A stretch of DNA of 24,933 nt from Davidsoniella eucalypti (lineage: Eukaryota > Ascomycota > Sordariomycetes > Microascales > Ceratocystidaceae): NCBI GenBank assembly GCA_004009845.1, contig RMBW01000234.1, positions 1 through 24,933 on the forward strand, written 5' to 3'. Below the pieces are notes generated by a model. The model did no database searches. It was not told the origin of the DNA and saw only the letters and a list, made by a program, of their open reading frames with translations. Within the stretch, counting starts at the first letter, position 1. Each line of letters starts with the position of its first letter. A program made the translations under genes and the position numbers. Shown piece by piece: positions 9,746 through 18,794 of this stretch.

Positions 9746-11531
9746 GTTCAATTAGGTCGTATTCCGACCCGTTCTCCGCTACCTTAGAATCGACCTTGGC
9801 TACCGTCGTAGTGGTGTTGTCAGGGGGAGGTAGCACACGATCCATGGCTCGTTCGTCATACTTCGCGATTTCCTCACGCATTACAGTGCGTATGGCGTTG
9901 ATAGACAGCTGATTGTTGGAGGGGCCTGGCTGGGAAGAGCGCTGGGGGCAACGGCGTGCGATGTGATCCTTGAGTCCACAGATAAAGCATGCGTTTTCGC
10001 GCATTAACCGGTGTCGTTCCGACTCGGACAGTTTTGGTCTGTCTGAGCGGGCAGCAAGCTGAGGGCGGTTCTCCCGACGGGTCTGTTGGTCAGGCCGCTC
10101 TCTCCAGTTACTCGACTTGGTGTGCTCGGGCTTAGGGGTGGACTCAATGATGCGGCGCTTACCAGTGGGGCGGTCGAAGTGCTTCAAGAGGTCGTCGATG
10201 ATAGCATGGTAGGAGTTGGACTTCCAAGCCCATCCGGTGCGTTCAATCAGATCGTCACGCATGGCAGAACGCAGGATGTCAATTAGCGTGGTGTCGTCGT
10301 GGATGCCGGCTTCCATGGCTAGGGTCTCGAAGCGGAGGTGGAAGGCTTTGAAGGGTTCCCTGTCTCCTTGGGCGGATTGGTAGAAAGCAATGCGCGCGTT
10401 GGTGAGCCGTTCACGCGACCGGAACATGTCATCAAGCTTCTCCAGCAGCAGGTCGTAGGGTCTGGAACGTTGGCCGATAGAGTCGAAAAAGACGTTCAAC
10501 TTGGCTTGTGTGGTTGCGCCCAAGCGGCCGTACAGGTAGACTGCCTTCGAGAGTTCACCGCCTAGGGCTGCTCCATCGATCAACATTTTGTTCGTTGCTA
10601 GCCTTCTCCAGATCTCGTAGTCAGAGTGCAAGCCGCTGAATTCGCTGAGTAGAGGCTGGACTTGACGGGGTAGGGTTTGGCTGGAAGGGGCGAGTAATGG
10701 CTGAGGAGCAGGGGCAGGCGGTAGCGGAGGAGCGGTAGTATCATGACGTTCCTTGGCGAACAACATTTGACCGAGTCGATTCATCATGGACTTCATTTCT
10801 ACCATATCAGATTGCAGAGAGTCCAGACGGTCGGCTTCACGCGAGGGTTGGCGACCGCGGTCAGATTCAGGGTAGGTGTCGCGGGGCCTCATGCTTTCAG
10901 CCAGACGAGCTAGGTCAGAGGTATCGGAAGGGTTATCACTTGCGTCGTCTTCGTCATCCAAGGGTAGCGGGTTGCGAGAGGTGGTTACTCGGCTCAAGGT
11001 GCGCGCGTGGGTTGTCTCAGTGGAGATCAGTTGCTCAGTGGTTTCCTTGGCCTTGGAGCGAGTTCTCGTGGGGGTGCGAGGTAGGCCCATGAACGGTGAC
11101 TTGAGAAGGGAAGGACGGAGCGAGGTTCGAGCAACGCGTTCCTGACGCGTACGAGCTTGGCCGATGTGGACGTGGCCGACAAAACCGCTGGTGAAGGAGA
11201 GGTGGCCTAGGTGGCTGTGGAAGTGCTGACTGTGACTGAGGATATCACGGGAGGCAGGGCAGAATCCTAGGGTGGCAGCGAGGCGCGCGCGTTCCTTGCG
11301 TTTAAAGAGGGCAAGGTAACACCAGCCGGGTCTACTCCAGGGTCGATCCTCGGGTAGGCCTACGGCCGACAGCGTGTAACCCTCAGGGGGCTCCTGGCTG
11401 GGGTCTAGGAGGTGGACACGAGCCAGGGCTAGTTTCTGCTTAATGATACAGAAGGCTTCGTAGTAACCAACTAGGGCGGCGCAGTTTAGGGAGGCCAGGA
11501 TGACCAGAACCAGGAAGGTGAAGTCAGACAT
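9735..11531 (-). CDS. gag: Gag polyprotein of element B
   Basis: 598-residue structural protein of the virus-like particle. The N-terminus has a strongly hydrophobic helix (residues about 4-22, TFLVLVILASLNCAALVG), then a basic stretch with conserved PGWCYLALFKRKERARLA. The middle is polar and rich in S, T, R and P. The capsid-like region (about 290-460) resembles retrotransposon Gag, and one CCHC zinc knuckle (CFICGLKDHIARRC, near 514-527) binds nucleic acid. It ends in DF before TAG. I chose the ATG at 11531 because D has an in-frame stop just upstream of the same ATG; in B that upstream frame happens to be open through the leader without an ATG. Pol follows in the -1 frame. The membrane-like N-terminus is unusual for Gag of this family. 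Confidence 0.94.
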   Translation of the reverse strand: MSDFTFLVLVILASLNCAALVGYYEAFCIIKQKLALARVHLLDPSQEPPEGYTLSAVGLPEDRPWSRPGWCYLALFKRKERARLAATLGFCPASRDILSHSQHFHSHLGHLSFTSGFVGHVHIGQARTRQERVARTSLRPSLLKSPFMGLPRTPTRTRSKAKETTEQLISTETTHARTLSRVTTSRNPLPLDDEDDASDNPSDTSDLARLAESMRPRDTYPESDRGRQPSREADRLDSLQSDMVEMKSMMNRLGQMLFAKERHDTTAPPLPPAPAPQPLLAPSSQTLPRQVQPLLSEFSGLHSDYEIWRRLATNKMLIDGAALGGELSKAVYLYGRLGATTQAKLNVFFDSIGQRSRPYDLLLEKLDDMFRSRERLTNARIAFYQSAQGDREPFKAFHLRFETLAMEAGIHDDTTLIDILRSAMRDDLIERTGWAWKSNSYHAIIDDLLKHFDRPTGKRRIIESTPKPEHTKSSNWRERPDQQTRRENRPQLAARSDRPKLSESERHRLMRENACFICGLKDHIARRCPQRSSQPGPSNNQLSINAIRTVMREEIAKYDERAMDRVLPPPDNTTTTVAKVDSKVAENGSEYDLIELDF

Positions 11532-11836
11532 AGTGACTTTAGAGGCGCAAGGGGTAATAAGCGGACTGGTAGGGGCAAGCCTTGTAGGGGGAAGGCTTGG
11601 ACGAGGGGCAGACTGTTTTAGGCAGAGTCTGGACAGGATAGGGGCAAACAGAGACGGTGTTTGGACAAAGGGGAAAGCAAGCGGACGGCTTGGACAGAAG
11701 AGAGGGCAAGCGGGCGGCTTGGACAGAATAGAGGGCAAGCAGACGGCTTGGACAGAAGTAAATACAGCGAGCAGATGCTCGGACAAAAGGGGCAAGCGGA
11801 TGCTTGGACAAGATAAAGAAGTTATCGGTCTCAAAA
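11532..11836 (-). other. Element B 5' leader: eight tandem hairpins, no AUG
   Basis: Between the 5' LTR and the gag ATG the minus strand carries eight perfect hairpins with the pattern GTCC, stem, loop, stem, usually followed by CCC. The stems in order are CAAGC, CGAGC, CAAGC (three copies with loops CGTCT, CGCCC and CGTCC), CAAACA, CAGACT and CAAGCCTT, each with its exact complement. The stem sequences differ but pairing is kept. The region is pyrimidine-rich and I find no ATG in it. Function unknown; packaging, priming architecture or translation control are possible. Confidence 0.85.
11824..11834 (-). other. Self-priming primer-binding site of element B
   Basis: Two bases after the 5' LTR the minus strand reads TTGAGACCGAT. 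This is the exact complement of ATCGGTCTCAA inside the LTR (11901-11891). It does not start with TGG as a tRNA-primed site would. The layout matches Tf1, whose mRNA 5' end primes its own reverse transcription. Confidence 0.88.
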
Positions 11837-12017
11837 TGAGACGATATACGAGGAGTTGCGAAGAAAACTGGTCGTAAAAGAATGATTCGATTGAGACCGA
11901 TGAAGGAGAAAGAGAAACTAAGACTAATAATCGGCGGGAATAGGTCCCTACTTATAGCCGATTCTAGTACTGACAAGGAATGCCTTGGCTAACCTTACTA
12001 GGCCTTAGTCTCTTACA
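11837..12017 (-). repeat. Type 1 LTR (5' LTR of element B)
   Basis: 181 bp, identical to the B 3' LTR. The predicted transcription start is the self-priming sequence at 11901, about 55 nt after a TATAAGTA box and directly after a pyrimidine-rich run, a fungal promoter arrangement. Confidence 0.96.
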
Positions 12018-12022
12018 GATAA
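12018..12022. repeat. Target-site duplication GATAA, right copy (element B)
   Basis: Matches 5614-5618; A pol resumes here. Confidence 0.93.
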
Positions 12023-12049
12023 ATCTAAGTATAAACCTTTAGCTCCCAT
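12018..12049 (-). pseudogene. pol: Element A pol, first codons (separated by element B)
   Basis: The minus-strand ATG at 12049 begins MGAKGLYLDL, the same start as B pol, and the frame runs into the B insertion after about ten codons. The remainder is at 2014-5618. Confidence 0.9.
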
Positions 12050-12091
12050 CTGAGTTCTAACTATCTCTTCCCCTATCTTCGTGTCCTCCTT

Positions 12092-12128
12092 GTCAGGGCG
12101 CGACTTGTCCTGACTTCCTAAAAATCCA
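12092..12128 (-). promoter_or_regulatory. gag/pol junction signal of element A
   Basis: gag ends GAT TTT TAG (stop 12120-12118). It is followed by a 6-bp stem, GTCAGG (12114-12109) with CCTGAC (12097-12092), and an 11-nt loop. One flanking base pair present in B and D is lost here by a change near the stop. Confidence 0.6.
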
Positions 12129-13913
12129 ACTCTATGAGGTCGTACTCCGACCCGTTATCCGCCGCCTTTGAGTCAACCTTGGCTACCGTGGTGGTGGTGT
12201 TATCAGGGGGAGGCAGCACGCGATCCATAGCACGTTCGTCGTACTTGGCGATTTCCTCACGCATCACCGTGCGTATGGCGTTGATAGATAGCTGGTTGTT
12301 CGAGGGGCCTGGCTGGGAAGAGCGCTGGGGGCAACGGCGTGCGATGTGATCCTTGAGTCCACAGATAAAGCATGCGTTCTCGCGCATCAACCGGTGTCGT
12401 TCCGACTCGGACAGTTTTGGTCTGTCTGAGCGGGTAGCAAGCTGAGGGCGGTTCTCCCGACGGGTCTGTTGGTCAGGCCGCTCTCTCCAGTTACTCGACT
12501 TGGTGTGCTCGGGCTTAGGGGTGGACTCAATGACGCGGCGCTTACCAGATGGGCGATCGAAGTGTTTCAGGAGGTCGTCGATGATCGCGTGGTACGAGTT
12601 AGACTTCCAAGCCCACCCGGTACGTTCAATCAAATCGTCACGCATGGCAGAACGTAGGATGTCAATTAACGTAGTGTCGTCGTGGATGCCGGCTTCCATG
12701 GCTAGGGTCTCGAAGCGTAGGTGGAAGGCTTTGAAGGGTTCCCGATCTCCTTGGGCGGATTTGTAGAAAGCAATGCGCGCGTTGGTGAGTCGTTCGCGCG
12801 ACCGGAACATATCATCAAGTTTCTCCAGCAGCAGATCGTAGGGTCTAGAACGTTGGCAGATAGAGTCGAAAAAGACGTTTAACTTGGCTTGCGTGGTCGC
12901 GCCTAGGCGGCCGTACAGGTAGACTGCCTTAGAGAGGTCACCGCCGAGGGCTGCTCCATCGATCAACATCTTGTTCGTTGCCAGCCTTCTCCAGATCTCG
13001 TAGTCAGAGTGCGAGCCGCTGAATTCGTTGAGTAGGGGCTGGACCTGACGGGGTAAGGCTTGGCTGGAAGAGGCGGGTAGTGGCTGAGGAGCAGGGGCTG
13101 GCGGTAGCGGAGGAGCGGTAGTATCATGACGCTCTTTGGCGAACAGCATTTGACCGAGTCGGTTCATCATGGACTTCATTTCTACCATGTCAGTTTGCAG
13201 AGAGTCTAGACGGTCGGCTTCACGCGAGGGTTGGCGACCGCGGTCAGATTCAGGGTAGGTATCGCGGGGTCTCATGCTTTCGGCCAGACGTGCCAGGTCC
13301 GAGGTATCGGATGGGATGTCACTGGCGTCGTCTTCATCGTCTGCGGGTAGGGGTTGCGAGAAGTGGTTACTCGACTCAAGGTGCGTGCATGGGTTGTCTC
13401 GGTCGCGATCAATTGTTCAGTGGTTTCCCGGGCCTTGGAGCGTGCTCTCGTGGGGGTGCGAGGCAGGCCCATGAATGGTGACTTGAGGAGGGAAGGGCGG
13501 AGCGAGGTTCGAGCAACGCGTTCCTGACGCGTACGGGCTTGGCCGATGTGCACATGGCCGACAAAACCGCTAGTGAAAGATAGATGTCCTAGGTGGCTGT
13601 GGAAATGCTGACTGTGACTAAGGATGTCACGGGAGGCAGGGCAGAATCCTAGGATGGCAGCGAGGCGCGCGCGTTCCTTACGTTTAAAGAGTGCAAGGTA
13701 GCACCAGCCGGGTCTACTCCAGGGTCGATCCTCGGGTAGGCCTACGGCCGACAGCGTGTAACCTTCAGGAGGTTCCTGGCTGGGGTCTAGGAGGTGGACA
13801 CGAGCCAGGGCTAGTTTCTGCTTAATAATACAGAAGGCTTCGTAGTAACCAACGAGGGCGGCGCAGTTCAGGGAGGCCAGGATGACCAGAACCAGGAAGG
13901 TGAAGTCAGACAT
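12118..13913 (-). pseudogene. gag: Gag of element A, single frameshift
   Basis: Starts at the ATG at 13913 (MSDFTFLVLV...) and is nearly identical to B and D Gag. It is open for about 190 codons, with the hydrophobic N-terminal helix and the conserved basic region. A one-base loss near 13350 (GTAGGGG where B has GTAGCGGG) shifts the frame just before the acidic stretch. The remaining 385 codons, with the capsid region and the CCHC knuckle, are open in the original frame to the TAG at 12118. Protein from this copy would lack capsid and nucleocapsid, so A would need Gag from elsewhere, unless the lost base is a sequencing error. Confidence 0.93.
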
Positions 13914-14221
13914 AGTGATTTAGAAGCGCAAGGGGTAACAAGCGGACTGGTAGGGGCAAGCCTTGTAGGAGGAAGGCTTGGACAAGGGGCAGACTGTTTT
14001 AGGCAGAGTCTGGACAGGATAGGGGCAAACAGGGACGGTGTTTGGACAAAGAGGAGGAGAAAGCAAGCGGACGGCTTGGACAGAAGAGAGGGCAAGCGGA
14101 CGGCTTGGACAGAATAGAGGGCAAGCAGATGGCTTGGACAGAAGTAAATACAGCGAGCAGATGCTCGGACAAAGGGGCAAGCGGATGCTTGGACAAGATA
14201 AAGAAGTTATCGGTCTCAAAA
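13914..14221 (-). other. Element A 5' leader: eight tandem hairpins
   Basis: Same array as in B, including the CAGACT, CAAACA, CGAGC and CAAGCCTT stems with exact complements, and three CAAGC units with loops differing by single bases (CATCT, CGTCC, CGTCC). It contains the self-priming site at 14209-14219. Confidence 0.85.
14209..14219 (-). other. Self-priming primer-binding site of element A
   Basis: Minus strand TTGAGACCGAT, two bases after the 5' LTR, complementary over 11 nt to the LTR sequence at 14286-14276. Confidence 0.87.
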
Positions 14222-14402
14222 TGAGACGATATACGAGGAGTTGCGAAGAAAACTGGTCGTAAAAGAATGATTCGATTGAGACCGATGAAGGAGAAAGAGA
14301 AACTAAGACTAATAATCGGCGGGAATAGGTCCCTACTTATAGCCGATTCTAGTACTGACAAGGAATGCCTTGGCTAACCTTACTAGGCCTTAGTCTCTTA
14401 CA
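14222..14402 (-). repeat. Type 1 LTR (5' LTR of element A)
   Basis: 181 bp, identical to 1599-1779; flanked on its outer side by ATTAC. Confidence 0.96.
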
Positions 14403-14407
14403 ATTAC
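14403..14407. repeat. Target-site duplication ATTAC, right copy (element A)
   Basis: Matches 1594-1598; O gag resumes here. Confidence 0.93.
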
Positions 14408-14863
14408 TACGGTCCGTACACGAAGAAGACGACACGTCCCAACCACTACCGGGACAACGACAACTGGAGAACACGCGCCGAGCCCCCCTCACGAAGCAAT
14501 GCTCCTCGTCAAACGCAGCAACCCCGCTATGACAAGCCACGTCCTAACCCTGCTGAACGCAATCGCATGTTTCGAGAAGGAGTCTGCTTCATCTGCTCCC
14601 AGCCCGGGCACATCGCCAACCAATGCCCCTCTCGCAAAACCTTACACGGACCCAAGACGAACAAGGTGCCGGTCAACGCAATCAACAGCGCTGTGAAGAC
14701 GGCCATACGCGATGAAGTCCGCCCCGCGGTACGTGAAGAACTTGCGAAAACGGACCACCTGATGATGGATCGCCTGCTGCCCTCGTCCGAAAGCACCGCC
14801 GTGGTGGCCTCTACCAACACGCACCGCCCGGCCACTGATGAGGATGATCTGATGGATTTTTAG
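14403..14863 (+). pseudogene. gag: Element O gag, 3' part (nucleocapsid end)
   Basis: C-terminal part of the broken O gag, itself open to the stop at 14861-14863. It begins with a basic, R/P/N-rich linker, then one CCHC knuckle (CFICSQPGHIANQC) encoded near 14585-14626, and a tail ending DF. Only about 40 percent of residues match the same region of B and D by eye, while the adjoining pol is far more similar. The frame joins exactly to that at 1596-1598 when element A and one ATTAC copy are removed. Confidence 0.88.
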
Positions 14864-14890
14864 GTGACCAGGACAAGTCGCGCCCTGGTA
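14853..14890 (+). promoter_or_regulatory. gag/pol junction signal of element O
   Basis: gag ends GAT TTT TAG (stop 14861-14863). It is followed by the stem ACCAGG (14867-14872) with CCTGGT (14884-14889) and an 11-nt loop. Compared with D and B (TCAGG with CCTGA) one pair has changed from T-A to C-G, a compensatory change. The -1 frame is open from here into pol. Confidence 0.65.
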
Positions 14891-14901
14891 AGGAGGATAC
14901 G

Positions 14902-17900
14902 ATGGAAGGCGAACAGATAGTTAGATTAGAGATGGGAGCTAAGGGAACGTATCTAGATTTATCTATGAATACTTTTTCTACGAAGGCTCTCGTCGACAGT
15001 GGCTGTCTCTGCCTCGCCGTCGTGCCCCCGCGCCTACTCGCCCACGCTACGAAGACTTTACCCATCGAACCTCGTAAGGTATCCCTAGCTGCATCGCAAA
15101 CCAGTCCCCCCGTCATCACACGAATCGCTCAGTTTACACTACACTTGCCCGACCACCACGAGGACATATGGGCCTACGTCGTCCCCGGCCAGACCGAAGA
15201 CCTGATACTCGGTCAACGCTGGCTCATTAACCACGACGTGCACTTGCACCCTCGCTCTGGACAAATTGAAGTCCCTACGGCCGAAGAACTGACACCGGAC
15301 GAATTCCACAAGCTCTGCGATAACGACGATGACCTCGCCATCTACCGGATTACACTAGAAGACGTCAATAGAGCGTTAGCCCTAAAGGAACAGGAGAGAC
15401 CTCCACTGCCCGAATGGTTAAGACCCGTAGCCTCTGCCTTCGAGGCAAAAGCGTCCAAGGACCTCCCGCCGCACCGGCCTGGAGTGGACTTGAAGATCGA
15501 GCTGCTGGAGGGAAAGACGTTACCTATACAATCGCTGTACCCGTTGTCTCGCGCAGAGTTGTTGGTGATGCAGAAGACGCTGACGGAACTACTGGCTACT
15601 AAATGGATAAAAGACACAAAGTCTGAAGTGGGCTCTCCAGTGCTATTTGTAAAGAAACCTGGAGGTGGAATTCGTTTCTGCGTGGACTACCGCGCAGTCA
15701 ACGCTATTTCCAAAAAGGACTCATACCCCTTACCCCTTATCCACGACACCCTTCGGCAAATTTCGGAAGCCAAGTGGGTGTCCAAGGTAGACGTCATTGC
15801 GGCGTTCCATCGCATTCGTATAGCCCCTGGCTACGAGGAGTTAACCGCATTTCGGACTCCCCTAGGGGCCTTTGAATGGAACGTGATCCCTTTCGGTTTG
15901 ACTAATGCCCCTGCCGCTTTCCAGCGTTACATCAATTCGGTCCTTCGGAAATGGCTAGGCATCAGCTGCAGCGCCTACATTGACGATGTGGACATTTACT
16001 CCAGTGGTACTGAGGAAGAGCACAGGAAGTTAGTGCTCGAAATTGTCCACGCACTCGATCTCGCCGGCCTGCAACTCGACTTGCGCAAGTGTCACTTTCT
16101 GGCTAAGGAGATTAAGTTCCTCGGATTCATAGTCGGCCCAGGTATTGGTATCAAGGCTGACCCCGAGAAAACCCTAGCGATTCGTGAATGGAAACCACCT
16201 ACGACATTGAAAGGTTTACGCGGGTTTATTGGCTTCGTGAATTTCTACAGAGATTTTGTGCCTCGACTGTCAGAATTAATGGCGCCTCTGGTAGGGTTAA
16301 CTAAGAAGGACACCCCTTTCGTATGGTCTGATGCCTGCGCTCACTCTTTTGCCGAAGTTAAGAAAGCCTTCCTTACTCCCCCTGTTCTGACTCCTTTTGA
16401 CCCCCTGAAAGAAACTGTACTGACCGCCGACTCGTCTGGTTACGCCTTAGGAGCAGAATTATCCCAGCGAGGCGATGATGGCCTTATGCACCCCATCGCC
16501 TTCCTCTCGCGCAAACTTACTCCCCCGGAAGCCAATTACCCGATTCACGACAAGGAGATGTTGGCTATTTACTGGTCCATTCGAGAATGGCGCCATTTCC
16601 TCCTAGGGGTTGACTTTGTGGTGTGGACTGACCACCGCAATCTGGAGTACTTTCGCACCAAGAGAACGCTTGCCGAGAGACAGCGTCGCTGGGGATATGA
16701 GCTCTCTGACTTTAGCTTCTGCCTGCGCCACCGCCCAGGCACCGAGCAAATCGTACCAGACGCCCTTTCAAGAAGGGACCAGGACATGCCAGCCGACGAA
16801 AAGGACGATAGGCTGGCTAGTCGTGTGCACCAACTCCTCGAGAAGAGTGAGTCGAGCAATGACCTGGTAGTAATCGGCGCAGTTTGGGCTCAGGAGCCAG
16901 ACAAGGATGCGCCGACTGACGATAACGCAACTAGAGAAGTAGTACCATCCCCTTTCGCTGACCCCGAGATGACTGACCTATGGAACCAAGCCCTTGCCAA
17001 TAATAACCGCTGGTGGCTGGCTCGTAAATTCGTACGAGATGAAGCTCGCTCGTTCCCCGCCGACTGGGGTCTGCAATGGCAGATGAGCGAGTGTAAGGTT
17101 GACCAAGACGGACTGCTGCGCTGGCGTGATAGACTTTGGGTCCCATATTACGAACCCCTGAGAACCAAAATCATCCAGCAGACTCACGACTCTACTCTGG
17201 CCGGACACCCAGGAAGAGCAATCACTCGTGATCTTGTATCGCGCGAGTATGCCTGGCCTGGCCTGACTAACGACGTCCGACAATTCGTGTCCAACTGCTC
17301 CTCTTGCGGCAAGAGCAAGATCTGGCGAGAGCAGAAGCGCGGTCTACTGAAACCTCTGCCAGTACCGTCTAGACCCTGGGCTGAACTAGCAATGGACTTT
17401 ATTGGCCCACTACCTACCTCTTCAGGCTATACTTCCATTCTGGGTGTCACCGACCGCCTGTCTAAGTCCCAGATCCTGATCCCCATGTCGTCTACAACCG
17501 CACAAGCCACCGCTGAAGCCTTGCTAATCCATGTTTTCTCGCACCACGGTTTTCCTCAAGCAATCGTCTCCGACAGAGGGCCTCAATTTGCTCAATTATT
17601 CTGGGGAGAAGTATGTCGCCGATTCGGCATTCAGCGTCGCCTGTCCACAGCGTTCCATCCTCAGACGGATGGCAGCCAAGAACGCAGTAATCAGGAGATT
17701 GAGACATACCTGCGCAATTTCTGTTCCTTCGCCCAGGACGACTGGGCCTCCTTGCTGCCCCAAGCGCAACTCGCCCTAAACAACAGGATCTCTTCCGCTA
17801 CAGGCCTCTCTCCTTTCTTCATGACCCACGGTTTTAACGTCGACATTATCGAACCATCTGTACAAGGGCCCCCAGCCTCGAATAAGTCTCCAGTGCGCGG

Positions 17901-18504
17901 GGCCCAGGATTGGTTAGCAAAGCTAAGTGATGCTACCCAGTTCGCTATTGTCGCCATGGCAGCCGCCCAAGAACACCAGGAGAACAGTGCTAACCGTCTT
18001 CGCCAGCCCTCTGAAAGTTTCAAAGTAGGAGACCTAGTTTACCTAAACACGAAGCACCTGACTACGGAAAGGCCTTCAAAGAAGCTAGACTGGCTAGCTA
18101 GACGGTACACTGTCCTGGAAGTTGTAGGCAGCCATAACGTTCGCCTGAACGTACCCTCGGATATTCACCCAGTCTTTCATGTAAGCCTCATCCGACGCGC
18201 CCCAAACAACCCCTTGCCATCTCAGGAGATTCAGGACGATGAGCCTGTCGCAATCACGGCTAGGGAAGCGCTTGAGGACCCCTCATTGGAGGCTGGTGAG
18301 TACAGGGTGGAGGCAATATTGAAACAGCGCACTTCCCGAGGTCACAAGCAAGCCCTCGTCAAATGGCTAGGCTACCAAGATGCGACGTGGGAACCCCTGG
18401 AACATGTGGAAGACACTGTTGCCTGGCGCATCTTCACGGAGAAAACCAAGAAGAACTGGGATGTCACTGTCCAGTCTCTGTACTCTGCCTGGTTATTGTC
18501 GTAG
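14902..18504 (+). CDS. pol: Pol polyprotein of element O, intact
   Basis: 1200 residues with all domains: protease D32-S-G; RT with the YIDD box at 359-362; RNase H D510, E552, D577; an integrase zinc domain; integrase D832, D891, E927; and a chromodomain near 1133-1176. The first ATG in the -1 frame is at 14902; the ATG conserved among the other copies is ten codons later at 14932. The C-terminus is 21 residues shorter than in B. The intact frame contrasts with the heavily broken gag of the same element. Nucleotide similarity to B is uneven: the protease region is clearly diverged, whereas the RT stretch near 15600-16000 shows only about a dozen differences in 400 bases. This suggests pol sequence acquired by recombination or conversion. 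Confidence 0.95.
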   Translation: MEGEQIVRLEMGAKGTYLDLSMNTFSTKALVDSGCLCLAVVPPRLLAHATKTLPIEPRKVSLAASQTSPPVITRIAQFTLHLPDHHEDIWAYVVPGQTEDLILGQRWLINHDVHLHPRSGQIEVPTAEELTPDEFHKLCDNDDDLAIYRITLEDVNRALALKEQERPPLPEWLRPVASAFEAKASKDLPPHRPGVDLKIELLEGKTLPIQSLYPLSRAELLVMQKTLTELLATKWIKDTKSEVGSPVLFVKKPGGGIRFCVDYRAVNAISKKDSYPLPLIHDTLRQISEAKWVSKVDVIAAFHRIRIAPGYEELTAFRTPLGAFEWNVIPFGLTNAPAAFQRYINSVLRKWLGISCSAYIDDVDIYSSGTEEEHRKLVLEIVHALDLAGLQLDLRKCHFLAKEIKFLGFIVGPGIGIKADPEKTLAIREWKPPTTLKGLRGFIGFVNFYRDFVPRLSELMAPLVGLTKKDTPFVWSDACAHSFAEVKKAFLTPPVLTPFDPLKETVLTADSSGYALGAELSQRGDDGLMHPIAFLSRKLTPPEANYPIHDKEMLAIYWSIREWRHFLLGVDFVVWTDHRNLEYFRTKRTLAERQRRWGYELSDFSFCLRHRPGTEQIVPDALSRRDQDMPADEKDDRLASRVHQLLEKSESSNDLVVIGAVWAQEPDKDAPTDDNATREVVPSPFADPEMTDLWNQALANNNRWWLARKFVRDEARSFPADWGLQWQMSECKVDQDGLLRWRDRLWVPYYEPLRTKIIQQTHDSTLAGHPGRAITRDLVSREYAWPGLTNDVRQFVSNCSSCGKSKIWREQKRGLLKPLPVPSRPWAELAMDFIGPLPTSSGYTSILGVTDRLSKSQILIPMSSTTAQATAEALLIHVFSHHGFPQAIVSDRGPQFAQLFWGEVCRRFGIQRRLSTAFHPQTDGSQERSNQEIETYLRNFCSFAQDDWASLLPQAQLALNNRISSATGLSPFFMTHGFNVDIIEPSVQGPPASNKSPVRGAQDWLAKLSDATQFAIVAMAAAQEHQENSANRLRQPSESFKVGDLVYLNTKHLTTERPSKKLDWLARRYTVLEVVGSHNVRLNVPSDIHPVFHVSLIRRAPNNPLPSQEIQDDEPVAITAREALEDPSLEAGEYRVEAILKQRTSRGHKQALVKWLGYQDATWEPLEHVEDTVAWRIFTEKTKKNWDVTVQSLYSAWLLS

Positions 18505-18776
18505 AGCAAATCCGACAAGGGCTATGGCGTGACCCTCGACACACGCAATCCTCCCCGCTGGAGGCTATGCCGCAGACCACTGCGCCACGACGACCGCTTG
18601 CGCCCCCTGGCGCCTACCGCTTCCGGTATCTTTACCCTGTTTGGAAAGTGTTATTTTTGTTTTATTGGATTGTTACCATGGCTCATCTTGTTTTCTGTTA
18701 TTTGTCATATTGTATTGGTTGTTTGAAGGAGTTTTTTATGGGTTTTTGTTGTAAAATTAGTAAATTTTTTTCTGCC
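18505..18776 (+). other. Element O 3' untranslated region
   Basis: No gene seen. The first part is GC-rich, then T-rich from about 18640. It ends with a T run and CTGCCGGT before the polypurine tract, a motif shared with A, B and N. The pol frame has already ended, and open frames here are incidental. Confidence 0.7.
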
Positions 18777-18794
18777 GGTGGGGGGGGAGACTAT
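18777..18794 (+). other. Polypurine tract of element O
   Basis: GGTGGGGGGGGAGACTAT immediately before the 3' LTR, preceded by a T-rich box: the plus-strand primer position. Confidence 0.88.

Larger units (their letters stand above)
5619..12017 (-). mobile_element. Element B: complete, apparently competent Ty3/gypsy chromovirus
   Basis: 6399 bp on the minus strand with two identical 181-bp LTRs, a GATAA target duplication, an 11-nt self-priming site, a hairpin leader, an intact gag (598 codons), a gag/pol junction signal, an intact pol (1210 codons) and a polypurine tract. All catalytic residues I looked for are present. It sits inside the pol of element A, so it is the youngest insertion of the O-A-B nest. 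No defect is visible, so it could be an active source copy; activity itself cannot be read from sequence. Confidence 0.97.
1599..14402 (-). mobile_element. Element A: Ty3/gypsy chromovirus, defective, interrupted by element B
   Basis: Minus-strand element bounded by two identical 181-bp type 1 LTRs and flanked by ATTAC duplications. Inside, from 5' to 3' on the minus strand: LTR, self-priming site, hairpin leader, gag (one frameshift), pol start, then element B (5619-12017), then the rest of pol (several small frameshifts), polypurine tract and LTR. Identical LTRs indicate recent insertion, so the coding breaks were probably present in the template RNA, unless they are sequence errors. Confidence 0.95.

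Noticed and set aside
11532..11834. In-frame upstream extension of B gag by about 100 residues
   Set aside because: It has no ATG, it translates the hairpin leader, and D has an in-frame stop just before the ATG, so the conserved ATG at 11531 is the start.
11532..11836. Short palindromic repeats at semi-regular spacing that could suggest a CRISPR array
   Set aside because: Stems differ between units, spacing is irregular, the array sits in the leader of a retrotransposon and recurs in every copy, and there are no cas genes or unique spacers.
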